Positions 43,555 through 52,033 are shown, numbered from the stretch's first letter. The stretch: 64,000 nt of DNA from Actinomycetota bacterium (GCA_023382335.1 JAMCPM010000006.1:196372-260371); one strand, 5' to 3'. The notes: a model not told the origin generated them from the letters alone. Program-made: numbers and translations.

Positions 43555-44757
43555 ATGAAACGCCTCGGGCTCCTCTATCTGGCAGCGCAAAACCTCCGCC
43601 GTAAACCATTCCGGAGCTTTGTAACCATTGCCATCGTCGGTCTGGCGGCGGGCGCTCTGTTCTCCGCGACGCTGCTGATCGGCAGCGTCGACCGCAGTCT
43701 CGAAGTGGGAATGCAACGCCTGGGCGCCGACCTGCTGGTCGTGCCCGAAGGCTCCCAGGAATCGGGACAGGCGGCGCTGATCACCGGCGCCCCCGCGAGC
43801 TTTTACATGGACCACTCCGTGCTCGACCAGGTGCGCAACATCAACGGCGTCGCCCAGGCGTCACCGCAGCTGTTCATCGAATCCATGCTCTCTTCGCAGT
43901 GTTGTACCGGCCACGTCCAGATCGTGGGTTACGATCCGGGCAGCGATTTTGTCATCGGCCCCTGGCTGGCGCAGAATCTCAACCGGACACTCGACAGAAA
44001 CGAGGTCGTCATCGGCTCGCTGATCCTGGCCAACAAGGGTGAGCAGGTGCATTTTTACGGCCATGATTTCGATGTCGCCGGGGTGCTCGACGGCACCGGC
44101 ATGGGCGCCGACGAGAGTGTCTTCATGAACATCGACACGGCCTATCTGATGGCGGAAGAGTCGGCACAGGTGGCGGAATCGCCCCTCGACGTCAAACGTG
44201 GCACCATCTCCTCGGTGCTGGTTAAGATCGCGCCGGGGTCCAACATCGACCAGGTTACGCAACGGATCAAGTCCAACGTCCCCGGGACCATGGTCATCAC
44301 CGCCAACGAGCTCAGCCGGTCGGTCACAGACCGTCTTTCCGGCTTCACCAGGGGATTTATCGCCATCGACGCCATCGTCTGGGTGATGTCGCTGCTCACC
44401 ATCGCTGCAATCTTTTCCATGATCGTCAACGAGCGCCAGCGCGAGATCGGCCTGCTGCGGGCAATGGGCTCGAGCCGGCGTTTCGTCTTCCGCCTGATGC
44501 TGACCGAGGCGGTTTTCCTGACCGCTGCCGGCGGCATAGCCGGCATCTTCGTGGGCGGCGCCGCCCTTTTCATCTTCAAGGCGGTCATTACTTCCAGTCT
44601 GGGAATTCCTTACCTGTGGCCGCCGCTGTGGTACTTCGCCATGCTGATGGGCGGCACACTCCTGTTATCGATAATAAGCGGCGCCCTGGCCTCGCTCTAT
44701 CCGGCCCTTAGCTCCAGCCGTCTGGAACCATATGCGGCCATCAGGCAGGGTGAATAA
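43555..44757 (+). CDS. FtsX/MacB-type ABC transporter permease
   Basis: A 400-residue permease with the MacB/LolC layout. There is one helix near the N-terminus (SFVTIAIVGLAAGALFSATL), a large extracytoplasmic domain (about 45-265), then three helices in the C-terminal third. The FtsX-type motif NERQREIGLLRAMGSSRRFV lies between the second and third helices. Such transporters move lipoproteins, peptides or toxins from the outer membrane face rather than across it. Its stop abuts the ATG of the ATPase gene. In other bacteria DUF4418 genes often sit beside this transporter type, and one occurs here 5 kb downstream. Confidence 0.9.
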   Translation: MKRLGLLYLAAQNLRRKPFRSFVTIAIVGLAAGALFSATLLIGSVDRSLEVGMQRLGADLLVVPEGSQESGQAALITGAPASFYMDHSVLDQVRNINGVAQASPQLFIESMLSSQCCTGHVQIVGYDPGSDFVIGPWLAQNLNRTLDRNEVVIGSLILANKGEQVHFYGHDFDVAGVLDGTGMGADESVFMNIDTAYLMAEESAQVAESPLDVKRGTISSVLVKIAPGSNIDQVTQRIKSNVPGTMVITANELSRSVTDRLSGFTRGFIAIDAIVWVMSLLTIAAIFSMIVNERQREIGLLRAMGSSRRFVFRLMLTEAVFLTAAGGIAGIFVGGAALFIFKAVITSSLGIPYLWPPLWYFAMLMGGTLLLSIISGALASLYPALSSSRLEPYAAIRQGE

Positions 44758-45444
44758 ATGACCGACGACGCCATGATAGTCCTCAAGGATCTCAGCAAGG
44801 CTTACAAGGTCGGGCCGAGCACTGTGCGGGCGGTCGACAGTATTGACCTGGAGATTCCTCGTGGTCAACTGGTATCGATCGTCGGGCATTCCGGCTCAGG
44901 CAAGACCACGCTCCTGAGCCTGATGGGCGGCTTGACCAAGCCGAGTTCAGGCAGAGTCATCATCGACGGCACCAACATCTGGAACCTCTCCGATAAGGAG
45001 ATGTCGCTTCTCAGGAACGAGAAGATCGGTTTTTCCTTCCAGTTTGCAAGCCTTCTGCCGACCCTGACTTCGCTTGATAACGTCAGGCTGCCTTCCACCT
45101 TCGGCAGCAGGAACGGCACCGGCGACAACGGCCGCTCCGCCGACCTGCTCAAGCTCGTGGGCCTCGAGGACAGGATGTATTCGTATCCGGGTCAGCTCTC
45201 CGGCGGCGAGCAACGCCGGGTGGCGCTGGCGCGCACACTGATGAACCAACCCAAACTCATTCTCGCTGACGAACCCACCGGCGACCTCGACGAAGACACC
45301 GAGGCCGACATCCTCGAGATCTTCAAGCGGATAAACTCGGAAGGCATCACCATCGTCATCGTTACCCATTCCCGGGCGGTAGCATCGCAGGCACAGCGGG
45401 CACTGCGCATGAACCGCGGGCACCTCGCTGAAGATTCGGACTGA
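44758..45444 (+). CDS. ABC transporter ATP-binding protein (LolD/MacB type)
   Basis: A 228-residue ATPase with Walker A GHSGSGKTT, the Q-loop region GFSFQFASLLPTLTSLDNVR, the signature LSGGEQRR, Walker B LILADEPTGDLDEDT and the switch His in IVIVTHSRAVASQAQR. The sequence is that of the MacB/LolD/FtsE subfamily, partner of FtsX-like permeases, and the permease gene is immediately upstream with no gap. The pair probably transduces cytoplasmic ATP hydrolysis to movement of an exported peptide or lipoprotein. The cargo is unknown. Confidence 0.93.
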   Translation: MTDDAMIVLKDLSKAYKVGPSTVRAVDSIDLEIPRGQLVSIVGHSGSGKTTLLSLMGGLTKPSSGRVIIDGTNIWNLSDKEMSLLRNEKIGFSFQFASLLPTLTSLDNVRLPSTFGSRNGTGDNGRSADLLKLVGLEDRMYSYPGQLSGGEQRRVALARTLMNQPKLILADEPTGDLDEDTEADILEIFKRINSEGITIVIVTHSRAVASQAQRALRMNRGHLAEDSD

Positions 45445-45454
45445 CGGCGAATCG

Positions 45455-45805
45455 ATGCGCATTCGCGCCATATACGACAACCAACCGGCGCGCATCCGCG
45501 CCATGTCGATCATCCTCATGCTCCTGCTGGTTTCGGCCGTGGCGCTTTCGGCCACGGGCTGCGGCAAGAGCGGCATCAGCCGCGATCAGTACAACCAGGT
45601 CCAGAAGGGCATGACACTCGATCAGGTCGAGGGAATCCTCGGCCAGCCCGACCGCACTCATCACACCGGTTCGCCCCAGAACCCAAGCATCATCTGGTAT
45701 TACAACAAGTCCGAAGCCGATGGCCTGGTCAGGCTCGCCTTCACGCCTGACGCCAAGCTGGATTCGATATCGCCGTACGACGTCAGCGTCAATCCGGACG
45801 AATAG
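45455..45805 (+). CDS. small lipoprotein with SmpA/OmlA (BamE-like) fold
   Basis: 116 residues from ATG 45455, or 100 from ATG 45503. The lipobox is SATGC. The mature part, SRDQYNQVQKGMTLDQVEGI followed by LGQPDRTHHTG, is the helix-turn pattern of the SmpA/OmlA/BamE and DUF3862-type small lipoproteins. The strand IIWYYNKSEADGLVRLAF completes the domain. It begins ten bases after the ABC ATPase stop, so it probably belongs to that operon and could be its substrate or accessory. A BLIP-like inhibitor fold is also possible. The stop is 13 bases before the conserved upstream element of the sigma-54 promoter. Confidence 0.78.
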   Translation: MRIRAIYDNQPARIRAMSIILMLLLVSAVALSATGCGKSGISRDQYNQVQKGMTLDQVEGILGQPDRTHHTGSPQNPSIIWYYNKSEADGLVRLAFTPDAKLDSISPYDVSVNPDE

Positions 45806-45818
45806 CACTCCCCCCCCC

Positions 45819-45834
45819 TGTGGCATTTGCCACA
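45819..45834 (+). promoter_or_regulatory. probable activator-binding site (UAS) for the sigma-54 promoter at 46000
   Basis: TGTGGCATTTGCCACA has perfect 7-base palindromic arms (TGTGGCA/TGCCACA). It ends 165 bases before the -24 element, a usual enhancer distance. A 14/16 match occurs at 49717-49732 in the same relation to the second sigma-54 promoter. Confidence 0.6.
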
Positions 45835-45999
45835 GCAGTAGTAGCAGAACCCGCGCAATACCCGGCCCCAGGCTCCGTTCACCTTTCCGCATTGCCCGAA
45901 CCTTGGTTCCCATGATCAAATTATTAATCGGATAATTACGTCTATTTGCAGGCTTATTGGCTGCGAGATAGCTGCTCCTGCATGACTGCGCCCATAAGT

Positions 46000-46015
46000 T
46001 GGCATGGTCTTTGCT
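46000..46015 (+). promoter_or_regulatory. sigma-54 promoter
   Basis: TGGCATG-GTCT-TTGCT matches the consensus TGGCACG-N4-TTGCW at all but one defined base. GG (46001-46002) and GC (46013-46014) are separated by exactly ten bases. Transcription should start near 46026, giving a leader of about 180 bases before the ATG at 46209. Confidence 0.85.
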
Positions 46016-46208
46016 CCTATTTGGGGCAGCAGCGACTTTAGCCCTTCACAATCGGTCTGGGTTTAAAGAGATTTCGCACCCGATAAGGCTCCGGCCGGTC
46101 ACCGGAGCTGGCGGACAGAACAAAAATTTTCGGACGAGGCTCACTGGGGGCCTCGTCCGAAGCCATTTCGACCACAGAACTTTGCAAGCAACTGACAGGA
46201 AAAAATTC
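46016..46208 (+). other. structured 5' leader with a perfect 12-base hairpin
   Basis: The leader after the sigma-54 promoter holds GGCTCCGG/CCGGAGC (near 46087-46107). It also holds a perfect 12-base stem, TTCGGACGAGGC (46129-46140) and GCCTCGTCCGAA (46150-46161). No U-tract follows on this strand, so it is not an ordinary terminator. AGGA eight bases or more before ATG 46209 is the ribosome site. No known riboswitch class is recognised. Confidence 0.5.
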
Positions 46209-47255
46209 ATGCTCATCGCCGGAGCCGCGGTCGCGGCCCTGGCCTTGTGCTTCTGGCTGGCCGTCCCCACCGCATCCATTTCCCCCTCAGACTCGCAGAC
46301 CGGCATCGCTCTGGGCCAGCCGATCACTATCGACTCCTCGGCGCTGGCATCCATCGGCAAGGTAGCGGTCTACGCCGACGGCGAACCCCTTGCGCTCGAA
46401 TACAATACGGGAACCGGTAACCTGGTCCGCGATCTGGACCTAAAGGCCGGACAGCAGATCAGAATCGAAGCGAAGATAAGCTCGATCATCGGCATCACCC
46501 GAGAGTTTACTTCCAGCTTCACCATGGTCCCTCCCATCGAAGTAGAAGCGATGACTGTCAACGGGGCCCGCTACGCGCCCGGCAACAGCATCCCACCCCA
46601 GGCAAGTCTTGTCTTCACTTTCAGCAAGCCGCTGACTCAGGCAGCTGTCTCGGTGGATGGAAGCGACAAGGTCGACCTCGAGCTGGATCCGGAACATCCG
46701 GAGCAGGCGACTTTTCCGCCGACCGTTTCCCTCAAACAGGGCGCCACGCATCTGCTGGCTATCTCAGCCACGGCGTCCGACACCTCGGTCCTCGACTCCA
46801 AAGTGATCCGCGCCAGCGTCGTGAAGCCCCTGTCGCTCTACGGCAAGGTCGCCGACAGCGGCGGACCGGTAACGATCGAGCTGGACTCGAACACGGCTTT
46901 CGCTGACACCGCGGCGGTCAAAGCCGCGCTGGAGACGACTCTGCCCGACGCCGGCATTTCGGTGGAAAAGGAAAAAATCGTCATCACCTGTCCCGGGCTC
47001 GACCGCGGTGGTAGCTACACCATAAAACTGAATCGTGCCAATGGAGCCAATGGCAGCTTCCTCGAGGCGCCGCTGACCATGACGCTGAGCTTTAAGGCCG
47101 ACGCCAATGCCGTCCCGTCGACAGGCGGACAGGCATACCGCGGCTACGTCTACACCAGCGGCGGCTCGGCGGGCGCTTCCGACGCCGGCAGTGGCGCCGC
47201 CGGCTCTGGTCCACCCCCGGGATGGCCTTCCTGCTGCCCATGGCCGCCACAATGA
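46209..47255 (+). CDS. exported protein with Ig-like character and Cys/Trp/Pro tail
   Basis: 348 residues from ATG 46209, behind ACAGGAAAAAATTC. A hydrophobic N-terminal helix (LIAGAAVAALALCFWLAV) anchors or exports it. The rest is beta-rich, with a Big_5-like segment (GNSIPPQASLVFTFSKPLTQ). The last 40 residues are Gly/Ser/Ala-rich and end GPPPGWPSCCPWPPQ, an unusual Cys/Trp/Pro tail. It is the first gene after the sigma-54 promoter. The frame is open to 45999, but that would start inside the promoter. The next gene overlaps its end. The role is unknown. A surface or peptidoglycan-associated role is likely. Confidence 0.75.
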   Translation: MLIAGAAVAALALCFWLAVPTASISPSDSQTGIALGQPITIDSSALASIGKVAVYADGEPLALEYNTGTGNLVRDLDLKAGQQIRIEAKISSIIGITREFTSSFTMVPPIEVEAMTVNGARYAPGNSIPPQASLVFTFSKPLTQAAVSVDGSDKVDLELDPEHPEQATFPPTVSLKQGATHLLAISATASDTSVLDSKVIRASVVKPLSLYGKVADSGGPVTIELDSNTAFADTAAVKAALETTLPDAGISVEKEKIVITCPGLDRGGSYTIKLNRANGANGSFLEAPLTMTLSFKADANAVPSTGGQAYRGYVYTSGGSAGASDAGSGAAGSGPPPGWPSCCPWPPQ

Positions 47256-49711
47256 GCGCCCGGTCGGCTTTAGCCCTGACACTCGCGGTCGCCTTGCTTG
47301 CCGCGGCAACACCCTCACCGCTGCTGGCGACGTCGGGAAACGCAGTGCAGGACGTTTATGGAAGCAGCACCGGACAGAGTACCGGGGGATCCGCCGCCAT
47401 CGCCGTCTATGACCTCAACGGCGGTCCGGGAACCGGAGGAATTAATCCCACGCCCGTTACGGCTGCCATTCAGCCGACCCCGGCAAGCGAGACGGTCGCT
47501 CCCGTTATAACCAACCTCATTCCGTCTGACGGCTCGATCACCGGCACCACCGTGAACTTCAGCGCCGACTATAGCGATGCTGAACCGTCCAGCGGTATCA
47601 AGCTCTCGACGGCGATGCTTCACATCGATAACCACCACCAAAGCGCGGCCGTTCCCACGGCGTCGGGCATAACCTGCGTCAAGAGCGGACTAACCGGCGG
47701 GACTCATACGATCGAAGCTTTTGTCTGCGACAACAACCTCAACTGCAGCAAGGCTACCTGGCATATCACGGTCGATGCGGCCGCGCCGGTCATCTCCAGT
47801 CCCCAACCTTCGGGAACCCTGAATTCGAATGCCGCCAGTGTCAGCGCCGCTTTCAGCGATGGCGCCGGAGCCGGTGTCGATCCCGCTTCGGCCGCCGTAA
47901 CCATCGACGGCTCGGCAGTATCCGGCTGCTCGATTTCCGCCAGCGGCCTCAGCTGCCCGGTCACGGGTCTTGCCGAGGGCAGCCACGCCGTCACGGTGGA
48001 TGTCTCCGACCTTGTCGGTAACCACTCTGCCAGCAGCTGGAGTTTTTCTGTGGATACCGCCGCCATCGGCGTCAGCGGCCAGTTGCCCGCGGCTGGGAGC
48101 TGGCTCACGGAGCGCGCGCCCACGATCGGCGTTGATTTCACGCCGGCAGGTTCCGGCATCATCGATACGGCTTCCATAGCAGTGCTGGTGGATGGCGTCG
48201 ATGTCAGCAGTGACGCCGACCTGAGCGGAGGCGGCATCAGTTATGTCCCTCTGGGATCGCAACTGTCAGACGGATGGCATGATGTCAGCGTCACCGTGAA
48301 CGACGACGCCGGGCACAGCGGCCACAGCGAATGGAGCTTTGCCGTCGACGCGACGCCGCCCGTCATTGAAAATACATTGCCGCGGGAGGCCGCCTCGGCC
48401 AGGCCATTCATAACCGCAAGTTTTGCCGACAGCGGTAGCGGCATCGATCCGGCCTCGGCCAGCTTCATCCTCGACGGGATGGACCAGACCGCCGCCGCCG
48501 TAATCTCCGGAAACAGCCTTTCATATAACCCCGGGGAGAACCTGGCCTATGGTTCGCATAACGTCCAGCTGTCAGTTCGGGACCGCGCCGGCAACCTGCA
48601 GGCTACGGCCTGGAGCTTCAGCGTCCCCCAGCCCCCCGCCGTCCCGGCGCCGGCTGCACGCGCCGGGACGGCTGCCTCCAATGGTTACTGGCAGCCATCG
48701 GGCGCCTTCTCGCCTGGCGGCATCGGCAACTGGACCATCTCGGGCTTCCAGGCCTTCCCCAATTCCTATTATCTGCCCTGGTACGATTCCAGCCCGGCGT
48801 CAGGCGGCGTGAAAGACGAGATCCTCATCCGCAATCTGGGCGCCGGCGAAGCAGTCGTCACCGTTACCGTGGGCGCCGCTGGCAAATGGCAGGGTAAGGT
48901 TCCCGAGGGCGGCGCCGCGGTCTGCGAGATGCCCGGCACCACCGGGGGGCCCGTCAGAATCGTCTGCCCCACGGGGCAGCAGCTGGAAGTGACCGGCCGC
49001 CTTACCGGAGCCGGCGCCGTCAGCGAAACAAGGGCGGTTCCGGAAGACGCCCTGGAATCGAGCCTGCTGCTTCCCTGGTATGAAACTCAACCCGGCGGCC
49101 AGGCAACGTCAGCCCTGGTGATCGCCGATGCCGGCGACAAAGACGCATCGGTGGATGTCTATGTCGGCGACCCTGATATCCCGGAGTCTCTTAAGGGACA
49201 CTTCTCCATAGCGGCCGGAGCCGCGGCTCGAACGCAGCTGCCCGATACCGCCGGCGGCCCGGTGCGAATAGTCTGCAACAACGATCAGCCGCTGGTTGCG
49301 GGGCTGGAAGTCAGCTACCAGGGGTCGGCCGCCGAGATCACAGCTTCCGGCAGCTCCCGCCTGAGCGACAGGTACAAGGTTGTGCCGGCGGCGGGCGATG
49401 GGAGCGGAAAGCCCGTGCTTGACGGAAGAGGAAAGACCATGCTTTTTATCGGTAATGGAAACGGCGAAGACCGGAGGGTCGAGATAACCATCGCCGGCAA
49501 ACGTCTGGTCGATCCGGCCAACAACGGCAATGACTTTTTTATCATCCCGGCCCAGGGCGCCCAGGCCATCGATACCGGCGTCTCGAGTGGCGATGCCGTT
49601 GAGGTCGTCTGCAGCGACTGCAATCTCGGCGAGGGAATCGCCGTCAGCGGTTTTAACCTGAGCGCGGGATCGGTCTCATTCGCAGCTGTTACGGTTCCCG
49701 AAGCCTCCTGA
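47252..49711 (+). CDS. large secreted Ig-like repeat protein with C-terminal PWYD repeats
   Basis: 819 residues from ATG 47252, which overlaps the preceding stop as ATGA. A signal peptide (ALALTLAVALLAAATPSP) follows directly. ATG 47222 is an alternative. Four Ig-like modules of about 90-95 residues follow, each marked by P-x-I, S-G-I-D-P-A-S, a G-x-H-x-V turn and ending W-S-F-S-V-D. The C-terminal 300 residues carry repeats marked LPWYD/LPWYE and GGPVRIVC. These are distant copies of the WTWYD repeats of the wall enzyme at 27323-31033. It is probably a surface adhesin or scaffold under sigma-54 control. Confidence 0.82.
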   Translation: MSARSALALTLAVALLAAATPSPLLATSGNAVQDVYGSSTGQSTGGSAAIAVYDLNGGPGTGGINPTPVTAAIQPTPASETVAPVITNLIPSDGSITGTTVNFSADYSDAEPSSGIKLSTAMLHIDNHHQSAAVPTASGITCVKSGLTGGTHTIEAFVCDNNLNCSKATWHITVDAAAPVISSPQPSGTLNSNAASVSAAFSDGAGAGVDPASAAVTIDGSAVSGCSISASGLSCPVTGLAEGSHAVTVDVSDLVGNHSASSWSFSVDTAAIGVSGQLPAAGSWLTERAPTIGVDFTPAGSGIIDTASIAVLVDGVDVSSDADLSGGGISYVPLGSQLSDGWHDVSVTVNDDAGHSGHSEWSFAVDATPPVIENTLPREAASARPFITASFADSGSGIDPASASFILDGMDQTAAAVISGNSLSYNPGENLAYGSHNVQLSVRDRAGNLQATAWSFSVPQPPAVPAPAARAGTAASNGYWQPSGAFSPGGIGNWTISGFQAFPNSYYLPWYDSSPASGGVKDEILIRNLGAGEAVVTVTVGAAGKWQGKVPEGGAAVCEMPGTTGGPVRIVCPTGQQLEVTGRLTGAGAVSETRAVPEDALESSLLLPWYETQPGGQATSALVIADAGDKDASVDVYVGDPDIPESLKGHFSIAAGAAARTQLPDTAGGPVRIVCNNDQPLVAGLEVSYQGSAAEITASGSSRLSDRYKVVPAAGDGSGKPVLDGRGKTMLFIGNGNGEDRRVEITIAGKRLVDPANNGNDFFIIPAQGAQAIDTGVSSGDAVEVVCSDCNLGEGIAVSGFNLSAGSVSFAAVTVPEAS

Positions 49712-49716
49712 GCGGC

Positions 49717-49732
49717 TGCGGCATTTGACACA
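49717..49732 (+). promoter_or_regulatory. probable activator-binding site (UAS) for the sigma-54 promoter at 49881
   Basis: TGCGGCATTTGACACA differs from the element at 45819 at two positions only. It also forms half of a second palindrome, TTTGACAC-N7-GTGTCAAA. It ends 148 bases before the promoter. Confidence 0.6.
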
Positions 49733-49880
49733 CTTATAGTGTCAAAACTCGTCTTTTTCGGGATTAATTCCCCTTCCCCGGTCCGCTTTTTCGCAGGTAA
49801 ATAATCCAGATGCTCGTTGCGACAGCTTAACTTCCCGCAAAACAAGGCTTTTCCGGGATCGCCCAAAATTCCCGCCGACT

Positions 49881-49896
49881 TGGCATGGATATTGCT
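49881..49896 (+). promoter_or_regulatory. sigma-54 promoter
   Basis: TGGCATG-GATA-TTGCT, with GG at 49882-49883 and GC at 49894-49895 (ten bases between). It shares the TGGCATG-N4-TTGCT core with the promoter at 46000. It lies 45 bases before the ATG of the DUF4418 gene. Confidence 0.85.
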
Positions 49897-49941
49897 TTAC
49901 TTTCTTGCAAAACCCCAGATAACCGATTGAAAGGAGGATCG

Positions 49942-50418
49942 ATGAAAAAATCTACCAGAATGGGCGTCGGAGCCGGAGTCATCACTCTGGGCGGCATCAT
50001 CGCCATAACCCCTCGCTTCTTATTCCCAGTGTGCGAGTACAATGGCATTTTCGTGCAACTTGCCAATAACAGAACCGATTTCATGCACTGCCACTATACG
50101 ACCGTGGCATCTTACCTGCTCGCAGGCATGATCGGCCTGATCGGCACCACCATTTTGTTCGCAAAGGAGCGCGAGACCACTCGCCTTCTGTCCGTCGTGC
50201 TGGCGGGCGCCGCAGTTGCCGTCATCCTCACACCGGTAGTATTCCCCATCTGCCAGAACCCTGATGAACCGTGCAACCACGGAACCAAGCCGATGCTGAT
50301 CGTGATGGGCATCATCACCTTCTTCATGGCCGGCTGGCTGAGGACCACCTCTCGCAAGACGCGTGCCGTTTATTGCAGCCGGTCCGTCCGGGATTCGGCA
50401 CAGCCACAACAGCAGTAA
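49942..50418 (+). CDS. DUF4418 family membrane protein
   Basis: 158 residues, four hydrophobic helices. Conserved Cys residues lie in extracytoplasmic loops (FPVCEYNGI, FMHCHYTTVASYLLAGMIGL, PICQNPDEPCNHGTKP), the pattern of DUF4418. The His/Cys pair and the CNxxTKP-like segment are the family signature. The ATG follows a very strong AAAGGAGG. It is the first gene behind the second sigma-54 promoter. Elsewhere DUF4418 genes accompany FtsX-type ABC permeases and their ATPases, and such a pair lies at 43555-45444. A role as accessory to that exporter is plausible but unproven. Confidence 0.85.
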   Translation: MKKSTRMGVGAGVITLGGIIAITPRFLFPVCEYNGIFVQLANNRTDFMHCHYTTVASYLLAGMIGLIGTTILFAKERETTRLLSVVLAGAAVAVILTPVVFPICQNPDEPCNHGTKPMLIVMGIITFFMAGWLRTTSRKTRAVYCSRSVRDSAQPQQQ

Positions 50419-50542
50419 CATCTTAGCCGTATAACGTCTCAATCCTGACGCGCCTTAATCCGAGCGCGTCTTTAGTCCAAACGCGTATCAATAACGGAAC
50501 GATTCAACCATACGAACGGAAAATTACCGGAGGAATGAAAAC

Positions 50543-51988
50543 ATGCGCAATACCAGAATGCTGAAGTACTTTTTAATCGGGGGCGCCCTGCTGATATTCC
50601 TGTCTCTGGCTGCCACCGCATCGGCGATCGCGGACACAACCGCGCCGGTGGTAACAAACGTCGTACCGGTCAATGGCAGCACTATCTACACCAACGGCGG
50701 CTCCACGATCTATTACCAGCCGGGGAACACCACTCCGATGGTGATCAAGGCCGACTACAGCGACGAAGCTGGCGGCAGCGGTGTGGACGCAACCAGCATC
50801 ATGGTCCACCTGGACGGAATGAACATGCTGAGCGACTGCCCGGTGCAGACGGCCTCACACGTCGAATGCAACGCGACCGCCGCCGACTTGTTCCCGGGAA
50901 CACACGACCTCGACATCTACGTCTACGATCTTGCCGGTAACGGCACGATCAATCATACGACCCTGACTGTCAGCGTCGATAACCAGGCTCCGACCTACTC
51001 CAATCTGACGCCTGCCGCCGGCAGCACCATCTATACATCCCAGTTGAACAGCACCGGCATCAATGATATGAGCGCCCTTCGTTTTGACTATGATATTGCC
51101 GACGCGGCGCCGTCGAGCGGCTATTCCCCCATGAGCCATGTCAACGACACCAGCCCCCCAAGCGTTCCCGGCGGCATGATCTCGAACAGCTCCTGCGTGA
51201 AAACGCCAACAACCAATCCGACTCACTATTCATGTCAGGCGAACAGGGCAAGCCTGCTGCATCTGGGCACTAACACCTTCTCGGCCCTGCTCAAGGACAA
51301 GGTCGGTAACAGCAACTATTCAGATCCCTCGAGCGTGAGCACGTACACCGTGGTTGACGATGTCGCACCGGCAATCAGTGGCATCACTGCCAACCCGGCC
51401 ACAATAGCCGCATCTTACGCTGACCCTCTGCCAACCGGCGCGCTGTCCACGAATCTGGCCAGCGGCATCAATTCAGGCACGGCCATGGTGCATGTCGACG
51501 GCGCCATGATCATGACGGGCTGCATCGCGACTTCAACAGGCATAAGCTGCCCGACTCCCGCGGGCCTGGCTTCGGGCTCACATGTCATTGAGGTCATGGT
51601 TACGGATAACACCGGCAACAACGCCCGCGCAACCCTCAGCTTCACGACCGGCAGGCCGGCGCTGAGCCTTGGCGCACCGGCTCCTCGCTGGGGATCCTAC
51701 GCCGACTACACCGCCGGCATACTCACTGTGGACTGGACCCTGAGAAACACGGGCTCGACCAACGCCAGAAGCACGACCCTGACCTGTGCCGGCAACAGCA
51801 ACGGCGTCATCATGAACGGCCCGGCAACAGCGATTCTCGGCGATATCGCGGCAGGCGGTTCCGCTAGCGGCACCCTCAGATATGAGGGAATTGTCAACGG
51901 CGGTTACGTGGTCGTCGGCAGCTGGCACACGACCAATACGAGCACAGCCCTGGATGACCTCGGTAACCTGTATACCTACCCGGTGTGA
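50543..51988 (+). CDS. secreted Ig-like protein
   Basis: A 481-residue exported protein. The signal peptide is KYFLIGGALLIFLSLAATAS. At least three Ig-like beta-sandwich modules follow, beginning near DTTAPVVTNVVPVNGSTIY, QAPTYSNLTPAAGSTIY and DVAPAISGITANPATI, and each holds a paired-Cys segment (DCPVQTASHVEC, GCIATSTGISC). A C-terminal CARDB-like domain (VDWTLRNTGSTNARS) ends the protein. ATG 50543 follows CCGGAGGAATG. It is 124 bases after the DUF4418 gene and is followed 45 bases later by the small Cys/Trp peptide. All three are probably on one sigma-54 transcript. Confidence 0.82.
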   Translation: MRNTRMLKYFLIGGALLIFLSLAATASAIADTTAPVVTNVVPVNGSTIYTNGGSTIYYQPGNTTPMVIKADYSDEAGGSGVDATSIMVHLDGMNMLSDCPVQTASHVECNATAADLFPGTHDLDIYVYDLAGNGTINHTTLTVSVDNQAPTYSNLTPAAGSTIYTSQLNSTGINDMSALRFDYDIADAAPSSGYSPMSHVNDTSPPSVPGGMISNSSCVKTPTTNPTHYSCQANRASLLHLGTNTFSALLKDKVGNSNYSDPSSVSTYTVVDDVAPAISGITANPATIAASYADPLPTGALSTNLASGINSGTAMVHVDGAMIMTGCIATSTGISCPTPAGLASGSHVIEVMVTDNTGNNARATLSFTTGRPALSLGAPAPRWGSYADYTAGILTVDWTLRNTGSTNARSTTLTCAGNSNGVIMNGPATAILGDIAAGGSASGTLRYEGIVNGGYVVVGSWHTTNTSTALDDLGNLYTYPV

Positions 51989-52033
51989 TTGGCCGATCGG
52001 CGGTCAGCCACTCCAATCGATCGGAGAGTCCGA

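Noticed and set aside
45948-45975. A third sigma-54 promoter (TGGCTGC-GAGA-TAGCT)
   Set aside because: GG-N10-GC spacing is present but TTGC is TAGC. It is probably a chance match beside the much better site at 46000.
46129-46161. Rho-independent terminator in the leader of the 46209 gene
   Set aside because: A perfect stem, but the run of T lies upstream on the plus strand and no gene ends here on the minus strand.
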